This document shows, piece after piece, positions 25,395 through 34,970 of a stretch of DNA of 64,000 nt. Numbering within the stretch: position 1 is the first letter of the stretch; every line of letters begins with the position of its first letter. Source of the DNA: Kaistia dalseonensis (lineage in GTDB: Bacteria; Pseudomonadota; Alphaproteobacteria; Rhizobiales; Kaistiaceae); the NCBI RefSeq assembly GCF_030814715.1, contig NZ_JAUSVO010000001.1, forward strand, positions 434,001 to 498,000. The letters are read 5' to 3'. The notes below the pieces were generated by a model, which made no database searches, was not told the DNA's origin, and saw only the letters and a list, made by a program, of their open reading frames with translations. The translations under genes were made by a program, and so were the position numbers.

Positions 25395-25418
25395 CCCGAC
25401 AGGTCATCTCCTGTCGGG
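25395..25418. repeat. Perfect 9-bp inverted repeat after nrdJ
   Basis: CCCGACAGG (25395-25403) and CCTGTCGGG (25410-25418) flank a six-base loop, between nrdJ and the acquired two-gene cassette. There is no T run on the nrdJ strand, so termination is only possible, not shown. Confidence 0.5.
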
Positions 25419-25445
25419 GGGCGCGCGTGGAGCGAGCTCAATCCC

Positions 25446-28400
25446 CTACGAACACCCGCTCGTATTCCCGCAGGTGTCGCACTTCAGGCAGGTGCCGTTG
25501 CGCACCATGGTGAAGTTGCCGCATTCGGTGCAGCTTTCGCCCTCATAGCCCTTCATGCGCGCGATTGCGGCCTGTTCGGCGGCTTTCGGCTTGGGAGGGG
25601 CCGAGGGGGCGATCGGCTCGGCGGCGCCGATGACCAGTTCGGTCGCGGCCTCGGCGGCCGGGTCGCGCTTGAAGGCGGTGGCGACATTGCCGGCCTGGCT
25701 CGTCGTGCGCAGCGCCGTCACCGTCGAGCCGGTCGCGGCCGGAGCCGCGGCGGCGCCCTTCGATTCACCGGCGCGGTCGACGATCTTGAAGCGCTCCATC
25801 TTGCCGCGGACGAGGCCGTGGCTGACGGGCGCGGGGCGCGAGGTCGGCACATCGCCGCCGCCCAGCGTCGTCGCGGTGTTGTCGTCCGGGATGACATGGG
25901 CGAGATCGTTGCGGCCGAGATAGGAAACGGCGAGCTCGCGGAACACGTAATCGAGGATCGACGTCGCGTTCTTGATCGCCTCATTGCCGGTGACCATGCC
26001 GGCCGGCTCGAAGCGGGTGAACACGAAGGCCTCGACATATTCCTCGAGCGGCACGCCATATTGCAGGCCGAGCGAGATGGCGATGGCGAAATTGTTCATC
26101 ATCGCGCGGAAGGCGGCGCCTTCCTTGTGCATGTCGATGAAGATCTCGCCGAGGCGGCCATCGCGATATTCGCCGGTGTGGAGATAGACCTTGTGGCCGC
26201 CGACATTGGCCTTCTGGGTGTAGCCCGTGCGGCGATCCGGCATCTTCTCCCGCTTGCGGACCTCGCGCTCGATGATCCGCTCGACAATGCGCTCGGCGAT
26301 CTGCTCGGCGCGCGCCGCCGGCGTCTTGGCGACCAGCGCCTCGACCGCGTCCTCCGCATCCTCCTCGTCATCGGCGAGAAGCTGCGAATTCAGCGGCTGC
26401 GACAGCTTCGAGCCGTCGCGATAGAGCGCGTTCGCCTTCAGCGCCAGCTTCCACGACAGCATGTAGGCGCTCTTGGCGTCCTCGACGGTCGCGTCGTTCG
26501 GCATGTTGATGGTCTTGGAGATCGCGCCCGAGATGAAGGGCTGCGCCGCCGCCATCATGCGGATGTGGCTCTCGACCGAGAGATAGCGTTTTCCCAGCTT
26601 GCCGCAGGGATTGGCGCAATCGAACACGGCGTAATGCTCGAGCTTCAGGAAGGGGGCGCCTTCCAGCGTCATCGCACCGCAGACATGGATGTTCGCGGCC
26701 TCGATCTCCTTCTTCGAGAAGCCGAGCGCCGGCAGGATCTCGAAGGCGGGATCGTTGAGCTGCGCCTCGGTGAAGCCGATGCTCTTGAGGAAATCCTCGC
26801 CGAGCGCCCATTTGTTGAAGACGAACTTGATGTCGAAGGCGGAGGCGAGCGTGCCTTCCAGCTTCTCCAGCACCTCGTCGGTGAAGCCCTTGGCCTTCAG
26901 CGCGGTGTGGTTGACGCCGGGCGACTGGCGCAGCGAGGCATGGCCGACCGCATAGGCCTCGATCTCGGCGATCTGGTGCTGGGCATAGCCGAGCGTCGAA
27001 AGCGCTTCCGGAACGGCGCGGTTGATGATCTTGAAGTAGCCGCCGCCGGCGAGCTTCTTGAATTTGACCAGCGCGAAATCCGGCTCGATGCCCGTGGTGT
27101 CGCAATCCATGACGAGGCCGATCGTGCCGGTCGGCGCGATCACGGTCGCCTGGGCGTTGCGATAGCCATGCGCCTCGCCGAGCTCCAGCGCCTTGTCCCA
27201 GGCCGCCTTGGCATGGGCGGAGAGCGCCTTGTCCTTGAGCGAGCCATGGTCGAGCGGAACCGGGACGACCGAGAGGCCTTCATAGCCCGTCGTCTCGGCA
27301 TGGGCCGCGCGGCGATGGTTGCGGATCACGCGCAGCATATGCTCGCGGTTCTTGGCGAAGCCGGGGAAGGGGCCCTGCTCCTTGGCCATCTCGGCCGAGG
27401 TCGCATAGGCGGTGCCGGTCATGATCGCGGTCAGCGCGCCGCAGATGGCGCGGCCTTCGGCCGAGTCATAGGGAATGCCGGCGGTCATCAGCAGGCCGCC
27501 AATGTTCGCATAGCCGAGGCCGAGCGTGCGGAACTCATAGGAGAGTTCGGCGATCTCCTTCGACGGGAACTGCGCCATCAGCACGGAGATTTCGAGCACG
27601 ATCGTCCAGAGACGGCAGGCATGCTCGTAGTTCTCGACGTCGAAGCTCTTATCCTCGTTCCTGAACTGCAAGAGGTTCATCGAGGCGAGATTGCAGGCCG
27701 TATCGTCGAGGAACATGTATTCCGAGCACGGGTTCGACGCGTTGATGCGCCCCGAGGCCGGGCTGGTGTGCCACTCGTTCATGGTGGTGTTGAAGTGCAG
27801 GCCCGGATCGGCCGAGGCCCAGGCGGCGTGGCCGATCTGCTCCCAGAGGTCGCGCGCCTTCAGCGTCTTCGAGATCTTGCCGTCGGTGCGGCGGACGAGG
27901 TTCCAGTCGGCGTCGGTTTCCACGGCGCGCAGGAAGTCGTTCGAGATCGAGACGGAATTGTTCGAGTTCTGGCCCGAAACCGTCAGATAGGCTTCCGAAT
28001 CCCAATCGGTGTCGTAGATCGGGAATTCGATGTCGGTATAGCCCTGCTTGGCGAACTGGATCACGCGCAGGATGTAGTTCTGCGGCACCAGCGCCTTCTT
28101 GGCGGCGCGGATCTCGCGCTTCAGGGCCGGGTTCTTGGCCGGGTCGTAGCAATCATCGCCCGAGCCCTCGCAGTTCACGCAGGCCTTCATGATGGCCTTG
28201 AGGTGCTGCGCGTTGATCTTCGAGCCGGTGACGAGGGCGGCGACCTTCTGCTCCTCATGCACCTTCCAGTTGATGTATTTCTCGATATCGGGATGGTCGG
28301 CGTCGACCACGACCATCTTGGCCGCGCGCCGCGTGGTGCCGCCCGACTTGATCGCGCCCGCCGCGCGGTCGCCGATCTTCAGGAAGCTCATCAGGCCGGA

Positions 28401-29153
28401 GGACTTGCCGCCGCCGGAGAGCTTCTCGCCCTCGCCGCGCAGCTTGGAGAAATTGGAGCCGGTGCCGGAGCCGTACTTGAACAGGCGCGCCTCGCGGACC
28501 CAGAGGTCCATGATGCCGCCCTCGTTGACGAGATCGTCGGAGACGCCCTGGATGAAGCAGGCATGCGGCTGCGGATGCTCATAGGCGGTCTTCGACTTCA
28601 CCAGCTTGCCGGTCTTGAAGTCGACGTAGAAATGGCCCTGGCTCGGGCCGTCAATGCCATAGGCCCAATGCAGGCCGGTGTTGAACCATTGCGGGGAATT
28701 CGGCGCCACCTTCTGCGTCGCCAGCATGAAGCGGTGTTCGTCGAAGAAAGCCTGAGCGTCCGCCTCGGTGTCGAAATAGCCGCCCTTCCAGCCCCAATAG
28801 GTCCAGGTGCCGGCCAGACGATCGAAGACCTGGCGCGAATCAACTTCGCCGACATAGCGCTCCTTCTCCGGCAGGCTCGCGAGCGCCTTTTCGTCAGGCA
28901 CGGAACGCCACAGGAAGGAGGGGACGTCGTTCTCCTCGACGCGCTTCAGCCGCGCGGGAACGCCCGCCTTGCGGAAATATTTCTGCGCGATGATGTCGCT
29001 CGCGACCTGGCTCCAGCTCGTCGGCACGGCAATGCCCTCGAGACGGAACACCACCGATCCGTCCGGGTTGCGGATCTCGCTCTTGGTGGTTCGGAACTCG
29101 ATCCCCGCATAGGCCGATTGCCCCGCTGTCGTGTACCGCCGTTCGATCCGCAT
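25446..29153 (-). CDS. nrdJ: Adenosylcobalamin-dependent (class II) ribonucleotide reductase
   Basis: A 1235-residue enzyme that reduces ribonucleoside phosphates to deoxyribonucleotides with coenzyme B12 as radical source, needing no oxygen or metal-radical subunit. [46 protein letters not shown] (active-site cysteine and radical-site residues) and [21 protein letters not shown] are typical. The C-terminus ends in a zinc-ribbon [16 protein letters not shown] that carries the redox cysteines. ATG 29153 is the start. An NrdR box pair lies about 110-155 bases upstream. No cobalamin riboswitch was found. Confidence 0.95.
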   Translation of the reverse strand: MRIERRYTTAGQSAYAGIEFRTTKSEIRNPDGSVVFRLEGIAVPTSWSQVASDIIAQKYFRKAGVPARLKRVEENDVPSFLWRSVPDEKALASLPEKERYVGEVDSRQVFDRLAGTWTYWGWKGGYFDTEADAQAFFDEHRFMLATQKVAPNSPQWFNTGLHWAYGIDGPSQGHFYVDFKTGKLVKSKTAYEHPQPHACFIQGVSDDLVNEGGIMDLWVREARLFKYGSGTGSNFSKLRGEGEKLSGGGKSSGLMSFLKIGDRAAGAIKSGGTTRRAAKMVVVDADHPDIEKYINWKVHEEQKVAALVTGSKINAQHLKAIMKACVNCEGSGDDCYDPAKNPALKREIRAAKKALVPQNYILRVIQFAKQGYTDIEFPIYDTDWDSEAYLTVSGQNSNNSVSISNDFLRAVETDADWNLVRRTDGKISKTLKARDLWEQIGHAAWASADPGLHFNTTMNEWHTSPASGRINASNPCSEYMFLDDTACNLASMNLLQFRNEDKSFDVENYEHACRLWTIVLEISVLMAQFPSKEIAELSYEFRTLGLGYANIGGLLMTAGIPYDSAEGRAICGALTAIMTGTAYATSAEMAKEQGPFPGFAKNREHMLRVIRNHRRAAHAETTGYEGLSVVPVPLDHGSLKDKALSAHAKAAWDKALELGEAHGYRNAQATVIAPTGTIGLVMDCDTTGIEPDFALVKFKKLAGGGYFKIINRAVPEALSTLGYAQHQIAEIEAYAVGHASLRQSPGVNHTALKAKGFTDEVLEKLEGTLASAFDIKFVFNKWALGEDFLKSIGFTEAQLNDPAFEILPALGFSKKEIEAANIHVCGAMTLEGAPFLKLEHYAVFDCANPCGKLGKRYLSVESHIRMMAAAQPFISGAISKTINMPNDATVEDAKSAYMLSWKLALKANALYRDGSKLSQPLNSQLLADDEEDAEDAVEALVAKTPAARAEQIAERIVERIIEREVRKREKMPDRRTGYTQKANVGGHKVYLHTGEYRDGRLGEIFIDMHKEGAAFRAMMNNFAIAISLGLQYGVPLEEYVEAFVFTRFEPAGMVTGNEAIKNATSILDYVFRELAVSYLGRNDLAHVIPDDNTATTLGGGDVPTSRPAPVSHGLVRGKMERFKIVDRAGESKGAAAAPAATGSTVTALRTTSQAGNVATAFKRDPAAEAATELVIGAAEPIAPSAPPKPKAAEQAAIARMKGYEGESCTECGNFTMVRNGTCLKCDTCGNTSGCS

Positions 29154-29860
29154 TGTCTCAAGCCCTTCGTTGCAAGCGGCGAAGCCCAGCCCGCCGCCGG
29201 CCGGTTCAAACGTGACCGACCTTTGTCCTTGCCCAACGCATTACACGTGACGGAGTTCACTGTCTCCATCATCTAGTGCCCAAAATACGCAGGGACTCTA
29301 AATATAGTGTTTATGACCCAAAAAGCACAGGTCGGCACACACGAAAAATCGGGCAAGGAGCGGCCCATGCAAGGAGGGACGATGCCCGCTGCCCGCTTGC
29401 CGATCCTACCACCGATGTACTGGAAAATCCGGGCTGTGCCGCCCGGCGCGCATTCCACATTCAACAGAGGCGAAACTATTCCGAGTCCGACAAAAGCGTC
29501 AAGGAATAGTGGCGCGCAAAAGTTAGACGCCTACATCTGGACAGATGCGCCGGAATGTGTCGCGACCACGACGTGCATGGGCCCGATCGGCGGGTCAAAA
29601 CGGAGGGGATGAAGATTACCAATATGTTGCGGCGCGCTATGCCCTTCACGACGGGTTCGTGACGGCTGGCCCGGACCGCGCGACGGGGTTTTTCCTGTCC
29701 TCAGTTTCCACAGGCAGGTGAATCGGCGGTGGTGGAATTGATGAGACGGCTTGCACGATGCCGATCCGCGGAGACCGCCATCCGAGGGACGAATCGAGTC
29801 GGGCTCGACGCTCCCGATCGGGGCGCCGGGGCCGTGCCTGTCATGTCCGGGGGAGGGCGT
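29154..29860. other. Long intergenic region upstream of nrdJ
   Basis: This 707-base spacer contains the NrdR sites near its left end. The rest (about 29330-29860) shows no convincing gene. A CG-rich segment followed by GGGGTTTTTC near 29690 might be a terminator-like element on the plus strand. A possible small RNA cannot be confirmed by eye. Confidence 0.4.
29264..29310 (-). promoter_or_regulatory. NrdR box pair upstream of nrdJ
   Basis: 29295-29310 matches the 16-base NrdR consensus (ACAC-TATATATA-GTGT) at 14 positions. A weaker half-conserved copy at 29264-29279 starts exactly 31 bases away, the three-helical-turn spacing usual for NrdR pairs. NrdR represses ribonucleotide reductase genes when ATP/dATP is bound. 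The gene start at 29153 is downstream on the minus strand. nrdR itself is not in the window. Confidence 0.65.
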
Positions 29861-30262
29861 TTACGGCAGCGGCCGTTCGTCGAGGCGCTCGGCCATCATG
29901 ACGAGGTAGCCGTTCGGATCGAGCAGGAAGATCTCGCGCTGGCTGCTTTCCCGGTCGCCTGTGCGGCGCCAGACCTCACGCGGGCCGTGATGCAGCGCAA
30001 TGCCGGCATCGGTGACCGTGGCCTCGACCGCCGCTAAATCGGCGACATAGATCTGGAACATCACGCCCCGGCCGAAGGGGATTTCGAGCGGCCCGGTTTC
30101 CCAATTACCCGAGCGCTGGCAGAGCATGATCTGCGTACCCTCGGGCCGTTCGAGATAGACGAAGCCGTGCTCGGGCCGCTGATAGGCGATGGTGAAGCCG
30201 AGTATGTCGCGCCAGAAGGCGAGGCTCACCGCAATGTCGGCGACGAGCAGTTCCGGCACCAT
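29861..30262 (-). CDS. VOC-family (bleomycin-resistance-like) protein
   Basis: A 133-residue protein of the vicinal oxygen chelate fold. VPELLVADIAVSLAFWRDILGF opens the first beta-alpha-beta unit, FVYLERPEGTQIML follows, and the second unit has FQIYVADLAAVEATV and EIFLLDPNGYLVMMAE. The layout is that of BLMA-like drug-binding proteins and small glyoxalase relatives; the ligand is unknown. ATG 30262 gives the family N-terminus; a GTG at 30337 would extend it by 25 residues. Confidence 0.85.
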   Translation of the reverse strand: MVPELLVADIAVSLAFWRDILGFTIAYQRPEHGFVYLERPEGTQIMLCQRSGNWETGPLEIPFGRGVMFQIYVADLAAVEATVTDAGIALHHGPREVWRRTGDRESSQREIFLLDPNGYLVMMAERLDERPLP

Positions 30263-30404
30263 GGAGGCCCATCCGGAAGCGGGCAAACGGCCATGCAGGT
30301 CGCTGGTCAACCGCAGCTCCCAGGGTCGGCAGGCCACAGGACCAATTCAACCATGCCCGCATCGAAGCGGAGCCGGGCGCCTATGGCAGTGCAGCCTCGG
30401 GGTT

Positions 30405-30812
30405 CTAGCTCGGCGTCCAGGCGTCGTAATCGCCGGTGACGCGCGGGCGCTGGTCGGCGCCGATGATCGAGCCCTTGGGGCGATAGGCGGCGGCGGTGCC
30501 GGTCGGGTTGGCGCGGTGCGGCTTCTGCCACGCGCGCGGCTTGTAGTTCTGGCTCGGCGGCGGTGCCTCGACGCGGTGGTGCATCCAGCCATGCCAGCCG
30601 GTCGGGATCTTCGACGCTTCGGCATAGCCGCTATAGACGACCCAGCGCCGCTCGGGGAAACCACCGGCGGTGCGCGCCTTGTCGGGCGTACGGTAATAAA
30701 TATTGCCGAATTCGTCGGTGCCGACCTTCTCGCCCTTCTTCCAGGTGTAGAAGCGCGTGCCTATGGTCTGGCCGTTCCACCAGGTAAAGAGCTGGGTCAG
30801 CAAGCCGGCCAT
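30405..30812 (-). CDS. NADH:ubiquinone oxidoreductase accessory subunit, NDUFA12 family
   Basis: A 135-residue homolog of the mitochondrial complex I subunit NDUFA12 (B17.2), which alphaproteobacteria carry as an accessory subunit at the junction of the peripheral arm. GTRFYTWKKGEKVGTDEFGNIYYR, RRWVVYSG and IPTGWHGWMHH are the highly conserved blocks; the tail is Pro-rich. The nuo operon is not in the window, which is normal for this gene. Confidence 0.93.
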   Translation of the reverse strand: MAGLLTQLFTWWNGQTIGTRFYTWKKGEKVGTDEFGNIYYRTPDKARTAGGFPERRWVVYSGYAEASKIPTGWHGWMHHRVEAPPPSQNYKPRAWQKPHRANPTGTAAAYRPKGSIIGADQRPRVTGDYDAWTPS

Positions 30813-30917
30813 CGGGCACCTCTCTCGGCAATACGATTGATCACTGCCTTATGCCGCTCCGCCGCCGCCAAGTCAAAGGCGGACAGAGTGGGGCGGGCCG
30901 TCGGCGCCGCATTGCGC

Positions 30918-31385
30918 TCATCCGTCGCGGTTGGCGGACAGCGTGTTCAGCGTGTCGCGCAACGTCACGATCGCGCCACGCAAGGCCTCCGCCTGCTCGC
31001 GCGACAGACGCAGGCTGACAGCCATGTCCTCGGTCACGGCGCAGGCGTCATGGAGCAGGGCGCGACCCTGCGGCGTCAGCGAAACGCGCACCTGCCGCTC
31101 GTCGGCCGCGTCGCGCCGGCGCGCGATATGGCCGGCCGCCTCCAGGCGCTTCAGGAGCGGGGTCAGCGTGTTCGATTCGAGAAAGACGCGCGCGCCGATG
31201 GCGCCGACCGTCATCTCGTCGGCCTCGCCCAGCGCCAGCAGCACCAGATATTGCGGATAGGTGAGGCCGAGCGGATCCAGGATCGGCCGATAGGCGCGGT
31301 TGAAGGCGCCATTCGTCGAATAGATCGCAAAGCAGAGCATCTGGTCGAGGCCGATGCCCTCATGGGACGTCGCAGACTGTGCCAC
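30918..31385 (-). CDS. ohrR: Organic-peroxide-sensing MarR-family repressor
   Basis: A 155-residue repressor of the OhrR group. The peroxidatic Cys18 is in QMLCFAIYSTNGAFNRAY, followed by GLTYPQYLVLLAL. The winged helix follows (VFLESNTLTPLLKRLEAAGHIARRR with ADERQVRVSLT). A second Cys at 115 suggests the two-Cys type in which a disulfide releases DNA. GTG 31385 is chosen because AGGAG stands ten bases upstream and the product then has the family N-terminus. It is divergent from ohr, with two near-identical operators between. Confidence 0.93.
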   Translation of the reverse strand: MAQSATSHEGIGLDQMLCFAIYSTNGAFNRAYRPILDPLGLTYPQYLVLLALGEADEMTVGAIGARVFLESNTLTPLLKRLEAAGHIARRRDAADERQVRVSLTPQGRALLHDACAVTEDMAVSLRLSREQAEALRGAIVTLRDTLNTLSANRDG

Positions 31386-31415
31386 GGCCGGGGTCTCCTG
31401 TTTGACCCGACAACA

Positions 31416-31506
31416 TAGATCGCGCACGATATAATCGGAAGCGCTCCAGGCGCATGGCTCCCATGCCGAGATGTACATCGTCAACGATTAGATCGTGTGC
31501 GATGTA
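31416..31506. promoter_or_regulatory. Twin OhrR operators between ohrR and ohr
   Basis: Two 18-base elements, 31416-31433 and 31489-31506, share TAGATCG-G--CGAT-TA with ATCG/CGAT inverted arms around a four-base centre. They lie 73 bases apart in the divergent promoter region, one nearer each gene. This fits autoregulation of ohrR plus control of ohr by the oxidised/reduced state of OhrR. Confidence 0.6.
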
Positions 31507-31581
31507 AACCGGGCCGGCGAGATTGCGCCGCACCGATTTCGAAAGGCGCGCAGCCCGCGTGCCGCACCCAGGAGCAAGAGC

Positions 31582-32004
31582 ATGTCCGTTCTCTACACCG
31601 CCGCCGCCACCTCGACCGGCAGTGGCCGCGAAGGCCACACCACCAGTTCCGATGGCCGCCTCGACCTGCAGCTCAACGTGCCGAAGGAAATGGGCGGCAA
31701 TGGCGGCCCGGGCACCAATCCCGAGCAGCTCTTCGCGGCCGGCTATTCCGCCTGCTTCCTGAGCGCGCTGCGCTTCGTCGCCGGCAAGGAGAAGGCCAAG
31801 GTTCCCGACGGCACGACCGTCACGGCCGATGTCGGCATCGGTCCGAAGGGCGAGGGCTTCGGCCTCGAGGTGACGATGGAAGTTTCGCTGCCGGGCCTCG
31901 ATCAGGCGGCCGCCGAGGCGCTGGTCGCCAAGGCCCATGCGGTCTGCCCCTATTCGCAGGCGACGCGCGGCAATATCGACGTCAAGCTCGCCGTCACGGT
32001 CTGA
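31582..32004 (+). CDS. ohr: Organic hydroperoxide resistance protein (thiol peroxidase)
   Basis: A 140-residue Ohr enzyme that reduces organic hydroperoxides with lipoylated proteins as electron donors. The two catalytic cysteines are C58 ([12 protein letters not shown]) and C122 ([13 protein letters not shown]), and the Arg (GSGREGHT) that activates them is at 16. Start ATG 31582 has GGAGCAAG just upstream. It is controlled with the divergent ohrR and followed by a hairpin terminator shared with the convergent rne gene. Confidence 0.97.
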   Translation: MSVLYTAAATSTGSGREGHTTSSDGRLDLQLNVPKEMGGNGGPGTNPEQLFAAGYSACFLSALRFVAGKEKAKVPDGTTVTADVGIGPKGEGFGLEVTMEVSLPGLDQAAAEALVAKAHAVCPYSQATRGNIDVKLAVTV

Positions 32005-32021
32005 GCTTCGGCCAAAACGAA

Positions 32022-32047
32022 GAGACCCGCGCCGAGGCGCGGGTCTC
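32022..32047. terminator. Hairpin between ohr and rne
   Basis: GAGACCCGCGCC (32022-32033) pairs perfectly with GGCGCGGGTCTC (32036-32047). It sits between two converging genes, so it can act for both strands; the T tract on either side is short. Confidence 0.7.
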
Positions 32048-32072
32048 ATCATGATTCTGTCGGGCGATCCGC

Positions 32073-34970
32073 TCAGAAGAAGGAGCGGCGCTGCCACCAG
32101 CCGGAGCGCTTCGGCCGCGTCTCGTCTTCCGCGTCGGGCTCTTCCTCCGGCTGCGGCTTGGTGTCGGGCCCATCGACCATCGATTCGTCGTCGAGCGCCT
32201 CCGGGTCGTCGCTGTGGCGCGCCATGTCGTCCTCGGTGGTGACATGGAGGCCCTGCGCCTCGTCTTCCGGCTCGTCGTCCTCGTCGTCACCGACTTCCGG
32301 CATGTCGAGTTCGGGCTCGTCGCCGATCTCATCGAGGAAGGGCGCTTCCATCTCGCCAATATCGGCGACGGGAATATCCTCCGCGATCAGCCGCTCGCCG
32401 GCATCTTCCGGATCGATGTCGCGAATGCCTTCGTCCTCGACCTCGGTATAGGGGCCGGACTGGACCTCGCCGGTCTCGTCGATCAAGAGCGCCTTGTCGG
32501 CATCGTCGACCGGGATCGGAACGCCGGCATCGTCGAGAAGCTGCGGAGCCTCGCCTTCGCCGGCCTCACCCGCCTCGCCACGACGACCGCGGCGACCGCC
32601 ACGACGACCGCGGCGACGGCGACGCTTGTCGCCATTCTCGTCCGTGCCGTCGCCCTCGCTGCCTTCGGCGCCGTCGGCGGCTTCACCCGCTTCCGTCTCG
32701 CCGCCCTCGGCAGCTTCGCCGCCCTCGGCAGCTTCGCCGCCTTCGGCCGTGCCGTCCTCATAATCGCCGGACTCGTCGGAGCCCTCGTCATCCTCGCCTT
32801 CGGACTGCTGAGCATTGTCCTGGCCCTCGGATGCCGAAGCCTCGCCACCCCGCCGCCGACGACGCCGCCGGCGCTTGCGCCGTGCTCCGCCCTCGTCGGT
32901 CTGGCCCTGCGGCGTGGTCGCGGCGGCCGCGGCCTCCTCGGTCTCGACCTCGTCCTCGGCAACGGCCTCTTCCGGCTCGACCTCGGCCGGCTCGAAGGAG
33001 TCCGGATGGATGATCGCCAGCGTCGCGGCCGGAACCTCGCGCGGGATCACGGGCTCGCCGCGCTCCAGCGTGTAATGGGTCGCGGACGTCACGGTCTCGT
33101 CGGCGAGCACGGTGATCGACACACCGAAGCGCGCCTCGATCTCGGCCAGATGACCGCGCTTCTGGTTCAGTATGTAGAGCGCGACGGCGGTCCGCGTGCG
33201 GATCGTCAGATTATGCGTCGCGCCCTTGAGCAGATTGTCCTCGATCGAACGCAGCACATGCAGCGCCACGGAGGCCGGCGCGCGGACATGGCCGGTGCCA
33301 TGGCAATGCGGGCAGACTTCCATCGAGCTTTCGACGACGCCGGTGCGGATGCGCTGGCGCGACATCTCCATCAGGCCGAAATGCGAGATCCGGCCGACCT
33401 GGATGCGGGCGCGATCGTTCTTGAGCGCCGTCTTGAGCTTGTTCTCGACCGCCCGGTTGTTGCGCTTCTCCTCCATGTCGATGAAGTCGATGACGATCAA
33501 CCCGGCGAGATCGCGCAGCCGAAGCTGGCGCGCGACTTCTTCCGCCGCTTCCAGATTGGTCTGGTAGGCGGTGTCCTCGATATTGTGCTCGCGCGTCGAG
33601 CGGCCCGAGTTCACGTCGATCGCGACGAGCGCCTCGGTCTGGTTGATGACGAGATAGCCGCCCGATTTCAGCGTCACCTGCGGCGAGAACATCGCATCGA
33701 GCTGCGGTTCCACGCTGTAGCGCGCGAAGATCGGCGGGCCCTCGCGATAGGGCTGGACGTTCTTGGCATGGCTCGGCATGAGCATGCGCATGAAGTCCTT
33801 GGCCTCGCGATAGCCTTCCTCGCCGGCGACGAGAACCTCGTCGATATCCTTGTTGTAGAGATCGCGGATCGACCGCTTGATCAGGCTGCCTTCCTCATAG
33901 ACGAGCATGGGCGCGGCCGACCTCAGCGTCAGCTCGCGGACATTCTCCCAGAGGCGCAGCAGATATTCGAAGTCGCGCTTGACCTCGGCCTTGGTGCGCG
34001 AGGCGCCGGCCGTGCGCAGGATGACGCCCATGCCCTCCGGCACTTCCAGATCCTGGGCGACTTCCTTCAGGCGCTTGCGATCGGCGGTGTTGGTGATCTT
34101 GCGCGAAATGCCGCCGCCACGCGCCGTGTTCGGCATCAGGACCGAATAGCGGCCGGCGAGCGAGAGATAGGTGGTGAGCGCCGCGCCCTTGTTGCCGCGC
34201 TCTTCCTTGACGACCTGGACCAGCAGCACCTGGCGGCGCTTGATCACTTCCTGGATCTTGTACTGGCGCGCACGCGCCCGGCGCCGCTCCGGCAATTCCT
34301 CCAGCGCGTCTTCGGCGCCGACGGACTCGACCTGATCCTCGGGATTCTCTTCGTCGTCGTCGTGGCCGATTTCCTCGACGCTGTGGTCGGAGGCCGGCGC
34401 ATCGAGCTCGTGATGGTCGTCATGCGCCTCGCCATCGCCCTCGGACGAAGGCGCTGCGGCCTCCGTCTCGGCGGCGTGGGATTCGCCCTCGCCATGGGGC
34501 ACGGGCTCGCCGGACGTCTCGGCCTCGTGAGCGACGGTCTCGCCTTCGGCCGACGCTTCCGCCGGCGCGCTCTCCTCGGAAGAGGAGGGCTCGGCCGTGA
34601 CGGTCTCGGCCGGTGCTTCCGCCGGCTTGGAGCGGCGGCTGTTCTTGTGGCGCTGCGTCGCGCGCTCCTCGGCCTCGCGCTCCTCGGCTTCCTCGGCGTC
34701 GATCAGCGCCTGCCGGTCGGCGACGGGGATCTGGTAATAATCGGGATGGATTTCCGAGAAGGCCAGGAAGCCGTGACGGTTGCCGCCATATTCGACGAAG
34801 GCCGCCTGCAAGGACGGTTCAACGCGGGTGACCTTGGCGAGATAGATATTGCCGCGGAGCTGCTTGCGGCTTGCGGATTCGAAATCGAACTCCTCAACCC
34901 GGTTTCCGCGCACCACCACAACCCGGGTCTCTTCCGGGTGGGTGGCATCGATGAGCATCTTGTTTGCCAT
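32073..34970 (-). CDS. rne: Ribonuclease E
   Basis: A 965-residue endoribonuclease, core of the RNA degradosome. The S1 RNA-binding domain (about 35-270) is split by a ~140-residue Glu/Asp/Ala-rich insertion (about 90-230), as in other alphaproteobacteria. The Mg2+-binding catalytic Asp residues are in ALVAIDVNSG (D452) and LIVIDFIDM (D495); the Zn-link cysteines are in CPHCHGTGH (C553, C556). The C-terminal ~300 residues are low-complexity, with Arg-rich patches among acidic repeats, which probably bind RNA and partner proteins. ATG 34970 is the start; the frame is open further upstream without similarity. A long 5' leader is likely. Confidence 0.95.
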   Translation of the reverse strand: MANKMLIDATHPEETRVVVVRGNRVEEFDFESASRKQLRGNIYLAKVTRVEPSLQAAFVEYGGNRHGFLAFSEIHPDYYQIPVADRQALIDAEEAEEREAEERATQRHKNSRRSKPAEAPAETVTAEPSSSEESAPAEASAEGETVAHEAETSGEPVPHGEGESHAAETEAAAPSSEGDGEAHDDHHELDAPASDHSVEEIGHDDDEENPEDQVESVGAEDALEELPERRRARARQYKIQEVIKRRQVLLVQVVKEERGNKGAALTTYLSLAGRYSVLMPNTARGGGISRKITNTADRKRLKEVAQDLEVPEGMGVILRTAGASRTKAEVKRDFEYLLRLWENVRELTLRSAAPMLVYEEGSLIKRSIRDLYNKDIDEVLVAGEEGYREAKDFMRMLMPSHAKNVQPYREGPPIFARYSVEPQLDAMFSPQVTLKSGGYLVINQTEALVAIDVNSGRSTREHNIEDTAYQTNLEAAEEVARQLRLRDLAGLIVIDFIDMEEKRNNRAVENKLKTALKNDRARIQVGRISHFGLMEMSRQRIRTGVVESSMEVCPHCHGTGHVRAPASVALHVLRSIEDNLLKGATHNLTIRTRTAVALYILNQKRGHLAEIEARFGVSITVLADETVTSATHYTLERGEPVIPREVPAATLAIIHPDSFEPAEVEPEEAVAEDEVETEEAAAAATTPQGQTDEGGARRKRRRRRRRRGGEASASEGQDNAQQSEGEDDEGSDESGDYEDGTAEGGEAAEGGEAAEGGETEAGEAADGAEGSEGDGTDENGDKRRRRRGRRGGRRGRRGEAGEAGEGEAPQLLDDAGVPIPVDDADKALLIDETGEVQSGPYTEVEDEGIRDIDPEDAGERLIAEDIPVADIGEMEAPFLDEIGDEPELDMPEVGDDEDDEPEDEAQGLHVTTEDDMARHSDDPEALDDESMVDGPDTKPQPEEEPDAEDETRPKRSGWWQRRSFF

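Noticed and set aside
25359-29276. A 1305-codon plus-strand open frame opposite nrdJ
   Set aside because: It is the complement of nrdJ codons, with no family resemblance; nrdJ has all catalytic motifs.
29700-29740. Possible B12-box (ACCTGCC on the minus strand) of a cobalamin riboswitch for nrdJ
   Set aside because: Only about seven bases match. The conserved core elements expected on the 5' side (GCAACTG, GCCACTG, GGGAAGG) are absent, and the element would lie more than 500 bases from the start codon.
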